Assembly: GCA_019155205.2 (NCBI GenBank)
Contig: JAHNZQ020003147.1
Location: 674,711-738,710, forward strand
DNA length: 64,000 nt
Direction of reading: 5' to 3'
Origin: Gracilaria vermiculophylla
Lineage: Eukaryota > Rhodophyta > Florideophyceae > Gracilariales > Gracilariaceae
Positions 52,610 to 62,237 of this stretch are shown one piece after another. Each line of letters begins with the position of its first letter. The first letter of the stretch is position 1. Both the position numbers and the translations under genes were made by a program. The notes beneath the pieces were generated by a model. That model ran no database searches. It had not been told where the DNA came from and saw only the letters and a list, made by a program, of their open reading frames with translations.

Positions 52610-54169
52610 TCATGAGAAACGCTTGCGAACCAATTCGAAAAGGGCACGAAGCCCCATCGCTTCACCCCCTTCGGGCCTGCCAGCGCTAGAGCTGCTGTTG
52701 TACGCCATCAGATCCACGTGAACCCACTTTGCGTCCCCGACGAATTCCTTCAGGTAAAGCGCAGCTGTAATCGCCCCACCAAGTCCACCACTGCTGCAGC
52801 TCTTCATGTCTGCAAGAGGTGTATCAAGTAGCTTGCGATACGGCTCGTGAAGCGGCAGTCTCCACACCACGTCTTCTACCTTTTTTCCCAACGTGTGTAG
52901 CTCGTCAGCAATTTCATCGTCGTCGCAAAACACCCCGGGGATTTCTGGCCCAAGCGCGACCCGTTGTGCCCCCGTAAGTGTTGCGCAGTCAATGATTAAC
53001 TCTGGTTTGTCTTCTGTAGCTGCGACCAATGCATCCGCCAAAATGAGACGCCCTTCGGCATCGGAGTTGGAATTGAGCGTGGTCGTGCCGTTTCGGGCTG
53101 TCAATATGTCACCGGGGCGAAAACTATTGCTGCTGACTGCGTTTTCGACCGCGGGAATGAGTACTCTCAGACGAACGTCCAGTTTGGCGTCCATGATCAT
53201 GTATGCAAGCCCTAGCACATGAGCGGCACCCCCCATGTCCTTACTCATCGTTATCATCGAATTCGTTGGTTTGATACTCAGTCCACCGGTGTCGTAACAA
53301 ACCCCTTTCCCAACAAGAGTAAGACCTCTCGCCGCGGACTGGTTCCAGATAAGCTCTATAAGTCTCGGGGCCCTGTCAGCGCTTGCGGCGCGTCCCACAC
53401 GATGCACCTGCGGAAAATCGTGCTGAAGAAGTTGTTGACCTACGATCGATGTGGAGCGTGCTGCGTGTTGTGCCGCCAAAGTCGAAACCGCTGCCTCAAG
53501 ATTCTGGGGCCCAAAGTCCTCAGCCGGAGTTGAGATCATATCGCGCACCATGTAAGTCGCCTGAAGGGCTCGGTCGACATCTGCCCGTTCTGGGGTTCCC
53601 ACGTCAGTGCGACGAACAAGACATGAGTGTTGTTCACATTCCTCCTCTTGTTTTTTATAACGCGTAAAGGCATAGGCAGTAAGCCCCCAAGCCATTTCAA
53701 TAGTGGCATCATCAAAGCCAGCGGCTTCGCTTATTGTGTACAGTTTCCCTTTGGGTAGACTTGAGAAGGCCGCGGCGAGTCGCCACAAGTTTTGTGAGCC
53801 AGGCTTGATGGGAAGAACAAAGCGGTCTATCGATGCATCCGCTGCTGGAACCGGTGTAGGCGATGATGCACTCCCTTGCGCTGTGAGCCATGCCTGCTGC
53901 AGTGGATGTTGACGCTCAACGTACTCACTCCATTCCTCTTTGGGAACAAGATCCAGTGCGGTTCCTTCATTAGATTCTGAAAAATTAGATCGAAATCGAT
54001 TGGCAGAAAGCACCGAGGTCATGCCAGCATCCGTGGGATTCGCTGCGGAAAGTGTAACAACAAATCGCCTCGATCTTTGTTTTATAGATGAAACATGATT
54101 GCAACGCGGGAATGCGAGGCGTACAATGGGCACAAACAAGTACAGTGGTTGACTCATTGTCGAAACCAT
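52610..54169 (-). CDS. Leucyl aminopeptidase, peptidase family M17
   Basis: 519 residues from the ATG at 54169; a second Met four codons on is an alternative. Upstream in-frame sequence starts only with TTG. The enzyme removes N-terminal amino acids from peptides with a two-metal centre. Metal and catalytic blocks are LTLVGKGVCYDTGGLSIKP (Lys and Asp ligands), MSKDMGGAAHVLG, and NSNSDAEGRLILADALV (Asp/Glu ligands and the catalytic Arg). The usual NTDAEGR signature reads NSDAEGR. Further on, IIDCATLTGAQRVALG is the conserved strand before the last loops. The N-terminal ~55 residues (Arg/Ser/Pro-rich) may be an organellar presequence; then a divergent N-terminal domain. It is closer in wording to the PepB-like branch (CYDTGG). 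Confidence 0.93.
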   Translation of the reverse strand: MVSTMSQPLYLFVPIVRLAFPRCNHVSSIKQRSRRFVVTLSAANPTDAGMTSVLSANRFRSNFSESNEGTALDLVPKEEWSEYVERQHPLQQAWLTAQGSASSPTPVPAADASIDRFVLPIKPGSQNLWRLAAAFSSLPKGKLYTISEAAGFDDATIEMAWGLTAYAFTRYKKQEEECEQHSCLVRRTDVGTPERADVDRALQATYMVRDMISTPAEDFGPQNLEAAVSTLAAQHAARSTSIVGQQLLQHDFPQVHRVGRAASADRAPRLIELIWNQSAARGLTLVGKGVCYDTGGLSIKPTNSMITMSKDMGGAAHVLGLAYMIMDAKLDVRLRVLIPAVENAVSSNSFRPGDILTARNGTTTLNSNSDAEGRLILADALVAATEDKPELIIDCATLTGAQRVALGPEIPGVFCDDDEIADELHTLGKKVEDVVWRLPLHEPYRKLLDTPLADMKSCSSGGLGGAITAALYLKEFVGDAKWVHVDLMAYNSSSSAGRPEGGEAMGLRALFELVRKRFS

Positions 54170-54710
54170 TGTGTCATTTGTTCTCAATTGTCCGGGTGGT
54201 TCTTGTTTATTCCGTACAACGTTGACGTACCGACGGTACCCTTAACATGACTAGCCTATGATGTTCTTGGTTTGCCACACGTCTTCGACAACAAGGCCCG
54301 CGGGTGGCTCTGCGAATTTTGAGATTCCCCCAAGTTCTTGAGCTACAATCACCCCAGCTGCGGGAAGCGGTTTGAAGCACAATTCCTTTCGTCAGGCAGG
54401 CTCGATCATTGATTCGTCATTAGCCACTTGTCGAAACACAATACGTTTTTGGCATATACCTCCCCAAGTATTATTGGTGGGCGTCGAGATGGTGCTCAGA
54501 CCAGCGCTTCATGTCTCATCTCAGCGTGGCCGCCATCTGCCTGCTTAAAACGAGGCAATCTGCGCTAGTCGAACGCTTAAATTCAACATGTATCCGACCT
54601 TCGCTTCTTGCGTATCCGCCGCCTAACTAGTTTCATCGACTGCTAATCAAGCCAGTTTTGAATCAAAATCCCGAGCTTGCTTAAGGTTCCATTTTTGTGC
54701 TCCGCTTTCA
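54170..54710. promoter_or_regulatory. Divergent upstream region of aminopeptidase and tocopherol cyclase
   Basis: 541 bp between start codons, moderate GC, no recognisable motif or gene. Confidence 0.45.
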
Positions 54711-56087
54711 ATGGCAGCTCCGTTTCATTGGGGGAAGATCACCTCATTTATCCCAAACATATCGCTGGGGTTGACATCGTCTTCTCGTAGTTCAAAATCA
54801 GCGCGTGTAAGAATGTCACAAACAGCAGAATCGACTCGAAGAACGACGTGGCCGCCTCTTCCTGAGATACCACCGCTCATAAATTCAAAGCATGCCGCTT
54901 CTTGTTATTCCCTCCGCCGACCAAGGTTCAATTTTTTTGAAGGCTGGTATCTGAGGGTGTGTCTTCCAGAGACGGACAAGAGTTTTGCCTTCATGTTTGC
55001 AATCGAGGCCCCTGGTAAAGGCACAGTGCAGCTATTGTCGTCTGACGATTCCTTGTATTTATTTAGATTACCGGAGGCTGATGGCAAGTTCTACGGAAGC
55101 AAACTTAGGTTCGATGTGGGGCACTGGATTCACAAGCCAAACTCGAGGGGGGAGAGATCCGATAACGTGACAGGTTACGACTCGGATCTACAAGGGTATC
55201 AAATATCTGACATATCCTGTCATGGGGTGTTTGACAGCGATGGTGAACATACTAGTTCTCGAAGGATTCAGTGGGGTTTTGATTACACACCGATGCTAAC
55301 TTGGGGCACGCGCGGAAGCTCACGCCATACTTCAACATGGTTAGCAGAGTATGGCATATTTGAACCGGGTTATCAGGTGTTGATGGCGCACGGTGCGATT
55401 ACCAGCGGATACATTCAGTGCGGGGATGAAGTGGTCGATGTATCAGGCGGCATGGTATATTGTGAGAAGAACTGGGGGCGTTCATTTCCGAGTCGATGGT
55501 GGTGGGTTCAAGCGAATGCCTTTCCCGACGAACCGGACTTGTGTATCTTGGCTCTTGGAGCCATACGGCAAGTGCTGTTCCAAACCGAAACAATTGGGAT
55601 GATAGCCGTCCATTACAAGGGGGAAATGTACGAGTTTGCACCATGTAAGTTGCGGGAAAAAAATGTTTTTGAGCTGTGGGAGAACATTGACGAAAGACTA
55701 ACAACGTGCTATCTTTGAACAGGGGCGAGCGAGTGCGTAAAGTGGGACGTGGACGAATGGGGATGTTGGAAGGCTTCGGCCAAAGCTCTAACTGGCCATG
55801 AGATGATACTTGAGGCACGCACTGACGAGCCTCCCGTGGAGGTTTTGGGTCCAGCAAGAGGGGGTATGGTGTACAACGTGCGGGATTGCTCCCGCGGAGA
55901 ACTGAGCGCAACGTTGCAAGGTCCGGATGGGAAGATCATCTTAAACCGCGTGATGTGCCGCAACGCTCAGGTCGAGGTTGGAGGAAAGTGGGAGGGGCGA
56001 TGGGTGGCCGAAGTTGCGTCATTTCCGTGGATTTTGCGGTGCTTTATTCACGCTTTCAATGGGCCGAAAGTAGTAACGACCCCCTAG
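54711..56087 (+). CDS. VTE1: Tocopherol cyclase (two exons)
   Basis: Exons 54711-55644 and 55723-56087 with a 78-bp GT-AG intron in phase 1, 432 residues. The enzyme closes the chromanol ring of tocopherols in plastids. The first ~55 residues are Ser/Thr/Arg-rich, fitting a transit peptide. Then come RPRFNFFEGWYLRVCLPETDKSFAFMFAIEAPG, 'VGHWIHKP', 'QWGFDYTPMLTWG', and VYCEKNWGRSFPSRWWWVQANAF, the family's most recognisable block. The junction gives EFAPWASECVKWDVDEWGCW. The C-terminal CRNAQVEVGGKWEG.RW also matches the family. Length is somewhat shorter than the plant enzymes. This marks the organism as having a photosynthetic plastid lineage. Confidence 0.95.
55645..55722 (+). other. Intron of tocopherol cyclase
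   Basis: 78 bp, GTAAGT donor, TTGAACAG acceptor; splitting a Trp codon (T|GG). Confidence 0.93.
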
Positions 56088-56439
56088 GCGGCATAGGGTT
56101 CTGTCGTCGACCATCAGCGCCTTTTCTGGCGGAAGTGCCGCTTGCGAATGTGGGTTTAAGCTTAAATGTGCCTGCAAGCGTTTACGGCTCCTACATGCGT
56201 CGGCAGATATCGTAGAAGAAGCGACACCGCTCGCGTGCAACGCGTGGCGTGAACACTCGATGTTCAGGGAGTGGAACGAAACGATGATCTCTCGGCGAGC
56301 TTTTTGTCAAACTTTCGGTTTTACCAACAGTTGTCGCATGCCTTTCGTTTCGCGTCGTCGGCGTCAAGCATGTTCTGAACCTTGACGCAGCATCAGTTGG
56401 GCACCTTCTCAGTCCCCATGCGGAACGCGCTGCTCTGAG
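56088..56439. other. Spacer between tocopherol cyclase and cyclin
   Basis: 352 bp with no gene; it must hold the 3' UTR of the first and the promoter of the second gene, both on the + strand. Confidence 0.5.
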
Positions 56440-57366
56440 ATGGAAGCTGGTGTTGCTCAGCAGCCCAGGTGGAAAGTGATAGATATGCAGCGAACACAGA
56501 CTCGGGATAGGGATGCACGTTTGCATTGCTCCGTGCTAGACGCCAAGCTGTGCCAAGAGCAGTTGGCGCATGTGAAGGCCGAGCCAAATCTCCAAGCTTT
56601 CAAGGCGTTAGGTGGTCAGATAGGACGTACTATGCTCTTTTCTTGGCTCTTTGATGAATGCAGTTCGAAAAATCTCAAGCCTTCAACCACATTTCTTGCC
56701 GTCAACTATCTAGACCGAATGCTGTCAAAAGGCTGTGCTTCGCCAAAGGTTGCACAGACTATCGCATCAACATGCATCCGCCTCGCAATCAAGATGGATG
56801 ACGTAGGAGGAGATACCATGGATGTTCCGAGTTTCAAGAACCGTTCTTCACCGCTACACACAGAGCTCTATGTCTTGAACTTCCTACAATGGCAAATGAA
56901 TGTTCCTACCATTCATTTGTTCATATGTATGTTTGCTCACCTCGTCTGGTTGCCGCCGTATTCAAAAGATCGAGCAGTAGAATACGCAAAGCATATTTCA
57001 ATCTGTGAGTTTTCCTTCCACGATTACTGGTGAGCATTCCTTCATAGCTGGGATCACTGACTTGTAACAGATATTGATTGTCAAGAATTTCGCACATCAT
57101 CTCTCGCGTTGGTGTGCATTCTCTTGCTTGAACAGGATAGTTTATTACCTCTTCCATGTAAATTGCTTGCTACAGGTATTGCACGCGAGGGCAAGGTAAA
57201 CGCGGACGAGCTGTCAGCCGGGTTCAAGAGATTTCGGCACGTTTGCTTCTCCTACAACTGTACGGGGCATGATGATGACCACCGCAAACGAAATGCGGCG
57301 GATAGTTCGTCCACGACAGCCTATCCGGACTCAGGCTCCACGCAGAATTCAATCGATACTTGTTAG
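56440..57366 (+). CDS. Cyclin (two exons)
   Basis: Exons 56440-57004 and 57071-57366 with a 66-bp GT-AG intron (GTGAGT...TAACAG), 286 residues. The cyclin box runs from about residue 55: 'RTMLFSWLFDECSSKNLKPSTTFLAVNYLDRMLSKG', including the Arg, Asp-Glu and FLAVNYLDR pattern of cyclin-box helices 1-3. It continues 'VAQTIASTCIRLAIKMDD' and 'LYVLNFLQWQMNVPTIHLFI'. The second exon supplies the second-fold helices 'SLALVCILLLEQDSLLPLPCKLLATGI' and a Ser/Thr/Asp-rich tail. The sequence is closest to D/A/B-type cell-cycle cyclins. I see no destruction box or LxCxE, so the class is open. A PEST-like tail is possible. Confidence 0.88.
57005..57070 (+). other. Intron of the cyclin gene
   Basis: 66 bp, GTGAGT donor and TTGTAACAG acceptor. 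Confidence 0.88.
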
Positions 57367-57453
57367 GGCTTGACGAATAAACAAAAATTGAAATGGGGCA
57401 TGAGAAATGCGCAGGTTGCATGGTGGCTACTCGCTGAACAAGTTGTGCTCATC

Positions 57454-58275
57454 TTAAGACTTTGGATACGTAAGCTGCCAGCCTTTCTTGGTGGCAGTGA
57501 GCACAGCGAGCGCCCTGAGAACCTCGAATTTGTCGTTGGTTTTCTCGCCCATGGCAGCTTTGAGTGTTTTGCTGGCGACGGGCACATTGTCCTGGGCTTC
57601 CAAGAAAGTGAACACTTTTTGGTAGAAAGCGTTGACGTCATTCAGCTTTCCGGCTCGGATTTTTATGTTCCGAGGCAGGCGATTGTAGGAGGCCTTCGGA
57701 ATCGGTTTGAACGACGTAGACTGAGCAGAATCAGGGCCTGGTTGCGAAGAAGGGGTTCCAGGCGACACATTCTTGTGGTTGTGCTTCTGTTTGTGGTTTT
57801 GCTTTTGTGTGGGGTTTTGCGGGGGTTGCACGGCCACCGGCGCCTCGGTGGGGTCCGGCTGCCATGACGCAATCCGATCTGGGCCAATATCAATGTCTTC
57901 GCAGGGCGGGGGAATGTTGGCGGAGAGCGCATCAGTGGTAGCTTGGAAGCTAGCGACAAGTTGAGACGTGTGTCGATGCAATTGAAGCGAAGGGTCGACG
58001 ACGGGGGCGATGCGAGAAGCAAATTCATGGCAGTGTTGCAGCTGACGATTGCACAAGGCAACTACTTGCGCCTTGCGCTGATACACGTCGAGCATGCGCT
58101 GGCGGAGTTGCGGTAACTCTTTCTCAAGCTGGCGCAGGGAGGAAAGCAGGGCGAGGGCGCCCGAGTGCGGGCCGAGGTCGGCCTGCAAGCGGTCGGAAAG
58201 GTGGTTGACCTGCGTGTTGGCGCTGTTGAGCGCGACGTGCAGCGCGTCCAGCGCGGCGTGAGCGGAGGCAGTCAT
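57454..58275 (-). CDS. Coiled-coil protein, possibly SKA1-like kinetochore protein
   Basis: 273 residues from the ATG at 58275 (MTASAHAALDALHVALNSAN). Residues ~1-95 form a heptad-rich helix pair (LDALHVALNSANTQVNHLSD..., QLEKELPQLRQRMLDVYQR). A Pro/Gln/Lys/His linker follows (~130-185). The C-terminal ~80 residues are globular: 'SYNRLPRNIKIRAGKLNDVNAFYQKVFTFLE', then 'KFEVLRALAVLTATKKGWQLTYP', which looks like a winged-helix. The order short coiled coil, linker, winged-helix recalls SKA1, and the LR-A-L segment resembles its last helices. The similarity is partial and other kinetochore or septin-associated proteins are possible. It is convergent with the cyclin (87 bp apart) and divergent from the GRAM gene. 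Confidence 0.75.
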   Translation of the reverse strand: MTASAHAALDALHVALNSANTQVNHLSDRLQADLGPHSGALALLSSLRQLEKELPQLRQRMLDVYQRKAQVVALCNRQLQHCHEFASRIAPVVDPSLQLHRHTSQLVASFQATTDALSANIPPPCEDIDIGPDRIASWQPDPTEAPVAVQPPQNPTQKQNHKQKHNHKNVSPGTPSSQPGPDSAQSTSFKPIPKASYNRLPRNIKIRAGKLNDVNAFYQKVFTFLEAQDNVPVASKTLKAAMGEKTNDKFEVLRALAVLTATKKGWQLTYPKS

Positions 58276-59091
58276 GTCGAACGCGACGGCGTGCGGCGCG
58301 GCGACGGCGCAGAGGTCGCACTCTGTCCGACGCTCGTGCTTGCGCGGCGATGGAGTGCATGCTATGGCGGCCCGAGTTTGAAATTTGAAAGAAGGAGCAC
58401 AGCAGTGCCAGCGCTTACACCTGTCATATGGCATAGGGTCTCCACGTGGCGGGCGTGCGCGGCGGCAAGTGGACGGGCGACGCGGAGGTGCGGGGCGGAC
58501 AGCCGGCCAGCAAGGCGCGGCTTACAAGGCACGCAGCTGCGGGCAACAGGAACCACGGCCGCGCCATGCGCGGCGCGCACACTGGGGCTCACTGGCAGCC
58601 CAATTCGGCTCGCCGGCTTGTCAACGACTTGGCGCGCGCTCCGCACCGTTGCACGTCGGCCGCAGGTGTCTCCTGCGCGTGCCCCCAAAACGGCGTCATC
58701 TTTCAGCTCCGACTTGGCTTTCCCCCACCCGCACTCCTCATAATCCGCACTCCCGCGGAGGTGTCAGGCCTTTGAGCGCATTGTCGTGCGCAAGCCCGTC
58801 TACGGCGACGTTGCTCTCTTATCGCTGCGTCGCACTTGTGTCGTCTTTTCGTCCGGGCCCTTCGCCTCTTTCGCCCTGTTGGCCGCCTCTTGGCTCTTGC
58901 CACTGCCGTGTTTGAGTTCCGCGACACTACGTGCTTGTTCCCCGTAACGCTTATATCCGACTTCCCCCCCCACCCCTGCCCCCCTTCCACCTCATCCCAC
59001 CCCCCCTTTTCTTCGCACCCGCTCCGCCGCCTATCATACCGCTATCTGCTCCTCTCTTGCAGATATTGCGCCCGTTTAGCCTTCATTCTCA
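58276..59091. promoter_or_regulatory. Divergent region with C-rich pyrimidine tract before the GRAM gene
   Basis: 816 bp between start codons. 58961-59015 is almost all C and T on the + strand, and CTCTCTTGCAG at ~59052-59062 could be a 3' splice site of a 5'-UTR intron. Confidence 0.5.
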
Positions 59092-60933
59092 ATGACCGTC
59101 CCTTCCTCGGAGCAGACGCGAGATGCGCAGCACGACTTGTTTCCCGCCACCTCCATGTACATTTCCAGTGCCCTCTCGGACAATACCACTTCTCCAGCAA
59201 CCACAGAGTCAATTCTGCCCCACAATCTCTCCACATCCGCCGATACCTCCTCTCAAACGAAGAATCCCGACGTCGTTGTCGAGGTCATAAAGACTAAAAA
59301 GCAAATGCGCGAAGAAAGGGCTAAGCGTATCGCAGCCGAACAAGCTGACTGGGTTCGCATCAAGTTCTCGCTCCCAGAGTCCGAGCAGCTGCTGGCATCG
59401 TTTTCTGCCGCCTTGGTGAAGCATATCATGTTGCAGGGACGCATTCATATCACCACTACAGCCCTGTGCTTCTACGCTAAAATTTTTGGCAAGGTCACCA
59501 AAGAGAGCTACCTATATTCTTCCATGGCGAGGGTGAAGAAACGACGCGGCGGCTTTGTTGCGAATGCCATCAAGATTTACTTTAACGACCCGGCCATCCA
59601 GCCTGTTGTTATTGGTTCCCTGAATCACCGCGAGCGCGCTTTTGAAACTATTCAGACACGTTTGCGAGACATTAATCCTACCGCAGCGGAACCCACTGAC
59701 GTCGATGAGTTTGGCTCGAGCCACTCATTGGCAAATTCCCACGCTGGAGACTCAGAGGACCAGTCCTTCGACGACGACGAGTCAAACTCCAACGAACTGC
59801 AACCTGCCTCTCGTTCTTCACGCGACGGCGTGCACTCGCCACATATTGTGACAAGATCAGTGCCCACGACGCCTAATTTTGGTAGACAGCTCACGGCCAC
59901 GTCCGACTCGAGTGAGGCGTCGGGCAGAACCGAGGTAAGGACCGCCCCAACTTCCACTAGTGGCCCGGGCAGCAATCTTGTATGGAGGACTCAGCATGAT
60001 GTTGTCGACCGCGTTTTTGGGAAGACATTCGAGAAGAGAACTGAGCGTGCAAGAGGATTGCTAAATGCTTCAGTCATAGACGTTTTCAATACCATATTTG
60101 TCAGTGACTGGCTTAAACGCTACCATGAGGCGAGTAATAACAAGGAAGCCACTTTCACTGATTGGGCCCGTGATGAAGAAGGCTTCATGATGCGCGAGGT
60201 CTCTTTCCAAAAACCGCTTGGGTACAAAATAGGACCGAAAGAAACTCGTGTGAAGGAGAAGCAACGCTACTCATTTACAAAAGATGGCGGTGTCGTCTTC
60301 GAGTTGGAGGGGCACAACTTAGATGTCCTGTATGGGGACTATTTTGTTTGTGAATCGTACTTTGAGCTCATTCCTCACGGAGATGGCTCCAGAACTTTGA
60401 TGATCGCAAGCATATCGGTGCACTTTGTGAAGAGCACCATGCTGAGAGGCAAAATTGAAGCTGGTGCAATGGCCGAGACCAAAATCGCGTTCCAAAGATT
60501 GTATGATCTGGCAAGCCGAAAGATAGATGAGCATGTGGCGTCCAAAGCAAAGCAAGTACAACAACGAAAAAGGCAAGAGAACAGGAAAACAACCAAGTCC
60601 AAAATAGTGTTTGAAAAGAAAACGATAGTGCCTGAACCATCGCCGCTCGATATTGGTGACAGCGCTAGACCGAGAGTTGCTGATACCAATGATTCTAAAT
60701 TGAGCAACAATCGAGTGGACAAGGCTGTGAGAGTGGAGGTGATGGACTCCGAATCAACAAAGTGGTTACGAATCGGTGCACTTATTGCTTTGGGCGTGGT
60801 CTGTTTGTTGTTGCTGATTGTGATGATGTTGTTGTTCCGAATGAGACGTGATGTGGCTACACTAGAAAAACTGATTGCAGACGCAGGGTTGGCTACAAAG
60901 TGCGAAGCACTCGTGAAGAGCAAAGGAACCTGA
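59092..60933 (+). CDS. GRAM-VASt-TM protein (Lam/GRAMD1-type sterol transfer family)
   Basis: 613 residues, single exon. N-terminal ~65 residues are Ser/Thr-rich and disordered, then a Lys-rich helix (KTKKQMREERAKRIAAEQ). The GRAM domain (~85-195) contains 'LPESEQLLASFSAAL...LQGRIHITTTALCFYAKIFGKVTKE'. An acidic/Ser linker follows. The VASt (StAR-like) domain spans ~305-485, with 'SDWLKRYHEAS', 'DEEGFMMREVSFQKPLGYKIGPKETRVKEKQRYS' and 'TLMIASISVHFVKSTMLRGKIEAGAMAE'. A single transmembrane helix near the C-terminus (IGALIALGVVCLLLLIVMMLLF, ~562-583) would anchor it in the ER with the domains in the cytosol. Yeast Lam/Ysp and human GRAMD1 proteins move sterols at ER-plasma membrane contacts; plant VAD1 is related. 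The role here is inferred from this layout. Confidence 0.93.
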   Translation: MTVPSSEQTRDAQHDLFPATSMYISSALSDNTTSPATTESILPHNLSTSADTSSQTKNPDVVVEVIKTKKQMREERAKRIAAEQADWVRIKFSLPESEQLLASFSAALVKHIMLQGRIHITTTALCFYAKIFGKVTKESYLYSSMARVKKRRGGFVANAIKIYFNDPAIQPVVIGSLNHRERAFETIQTRLRDINPTAAEPTDVDEFGSSHSLANSHAGDSEDQSFDDDESNSNELQPASRSSRDGVHSPHIVTRSVPTTPNFGRQLTATSDSSEASGRTEVRTAPTSTSGPGSNLVWRTQHDVVDRVFGKTFEKRTERARGLLNASVIDVFNTIFVSDWLKRYHEASNNKEATFTDWARDEEGFMMREVSFQKPLGYKIGPKETRVKEKQRYSFTKDGGVVFELEGHNLDVLYGDYFVCESYFELIPHGDGSRTLMIASISVHFVKSTMLRGKIEAGAMAETKIAFQRLYDLASRKIDEHVASKAKQVQQRKRQENRKTTKSKIVFEKKTIVPEPSPLDIGDSARPRVADTNDSKLSNNRVDKAVRVEVMDSESTKWLRIGALIALGVVCLLLLIVMMLLFRMRRDVATLEKLIADAGLATKCEALVKSKGT

Positions 60934-61080
60934 CTTGCTCGCGAAGTAGATTAGCTTGCGTCACAGCATATGTGCCTCGTATGCCATGGCGCTCGGGCAG
61001 CAGGATTGTGACAGTTTGTACAAAGAGCAGATAGCGAATTAACTAACATAAAGATGATGGTGCCTGATTGCTCCATCCAC
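60934..61080. other. Short convergent spacer
   Basis: 147 bp between the GRAM gene stop and the uS19 stop. No feature. Confidence 0.5.
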
Positions 61081-61356
61081 TCATTTACCTTTTCCCTTTC
61101 GCACCTTCTTTGCCGCGCGCGCTCGTAGCACGGCATCTTTGTGCGGGCTTTTTGTGCGTGTGGGCGCAAATTCTCCTAGCCTATGACCTATCATGTCTTC
61201 GATGACGGTGACCGGTAACCACTTTCTCCCGTTGTGTACTTCAATGGTCTTTCCCACCCAATCTGGAAGTATCATGCTGCGTCGTGTGCCGCGATACACG
61301 TGAGGAAGCTTCATCAGGGCATCCGCAAAGGGACCTTTCCACACTGAGCGTGGCAT
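61081..61356 (-). CDS. Organellar ribosomal protein uS19 (likely mitochondrial, nuclear-encoded)
   Basis: 91 residues from the ATG at 61356. It begins [20 protein letters not shown] and has the diagnostic core '[44 protein letters not shown]', followed by a Lys/Arg tail. This is bacterial-type S19 of the small-subunit head. No presequence is present; organellar uS19 can be imported without a cleaved one. Red algal plastid genomes usually keep rps19, so a mitochondrial ribosome is the likelier destination. That inference rests on general knowledge. Its start lies only 38 bp after the stop of the upstream gene on the same strand. Confidence 0.92.
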   Translation of the reverse strand: MPRSVWKGPFADALMKLPHVYRGTRRSMILPDWVGKTIEVHNGRKWLPVTVIEDMIGHRLGEFAPTRTKSPHKDAVLRARAAKKVRKGKGK

Positions 61357-61394
61357 CTTTCAACTTTTTAAGGTGCTGTGATCTTGGGTTCGAT

Positions 61395-61919
61395 TTAAAG
61401 ACAAACAACTGTGAAGGCCTGTTCCTGCGGCGTTCGGGTCACTGCAACCTTGCCTTTCGCCCGAAAACGACTCAGGGGAAGATTCAGGAAATGTAGTGAT
61501 TCGATCGTATCGACGATATAGTAACGAAGTACTCCTTCAAGAAGCTTTACAGGCGAAACGTTCTGCCCAGGGCACACTCGAGAGCAAAGAAGATGATGGA
61601 GAGATTTTGCTGCACTTACTTGGGGGGAGATGCCATACAGCAGATTGAAGATTATTCCTTGAAACCTTTCGTGGGCCTTTTGAGTCGGTGCAGTTGATGA
61701 GCAAGCTCAATATATCTTACCGGCGTATCGGGCGTCGCGCACTTGTACGGCATCTAAGGTAGGTTTGATGTTCCAAAATAACGCATTGACCATGTTCATT
61801 TCGCTGAAGAAGCAATGCAGCTCGAAAATCCCACGTAGCTCAAAAAGTTTGCAAAAAGTTCCTAGTTTTGCTGTAAACGACGCTTCGCCGCCCGCTTCCC
61901 TGAAAGATGCACCGGCCAT
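61395..61919 (-). CDS. Small three-exon gene, function unknown
   Basis: Exons (minus) 61721-61919, 61620-61657 and 61395-61562 join into one 134-codon frame through introns of 63 bp (GTAAGA...TTTCAAG) and 57 bp (GTAAGT...GGGCAG). The product begins MAGASFREAGGEASFTAKLG, with a helical-looking middle 'ELHCFFSEMNMVNALFWNIK'. The joined part continues 'GIIFNLLYGISPQNVSPVKLLEGVLRYYIVDTIESLHFLNLPLSRFRAKGKVAV'. I do not recognise the family. Support is that both donors are strong, the acceptors keep one frame, and the C-terminal exon is open to a natural TAA. Upstream exons are possible. uS19 follows 38 bp downstream on the same strand. Confidence 0.5.
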
Positions 61920-62237
61920 CTAAATGCGTAAGGAGTCTGAACCGGACGCTGCGGTCTGAGACGCATTTTCGTGTCTGGATATGCCTAGTCTCCGTACCAG
62001 CTGAGGATACCCAAGCAATCCGCATCCCATTAGCTCCCCTCTACTCCCTTCGTGAATTTCATCTGCCATAATTCAACACGATTGTCTCCCCGCGATTCTC
62101 AGCTCCGTGATTCATTTTCCCTCGCTCCAACCCGAGCCAACCTTCCGAGGTCCGAATTCCACGAGTTCCTAATACTACTCGTGGGATGTATTTTCATCAG
62201 TTGACGTGGGTTATCACTTCATCTTTGTGTTTCACAC
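61920..62237. promoter_or_regulatory. Divergent upstream region (small gene / SUMO protease)
   Basis: 318 bp between start codons. No TATA box or repeat recognised. Confidence 0.4.
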
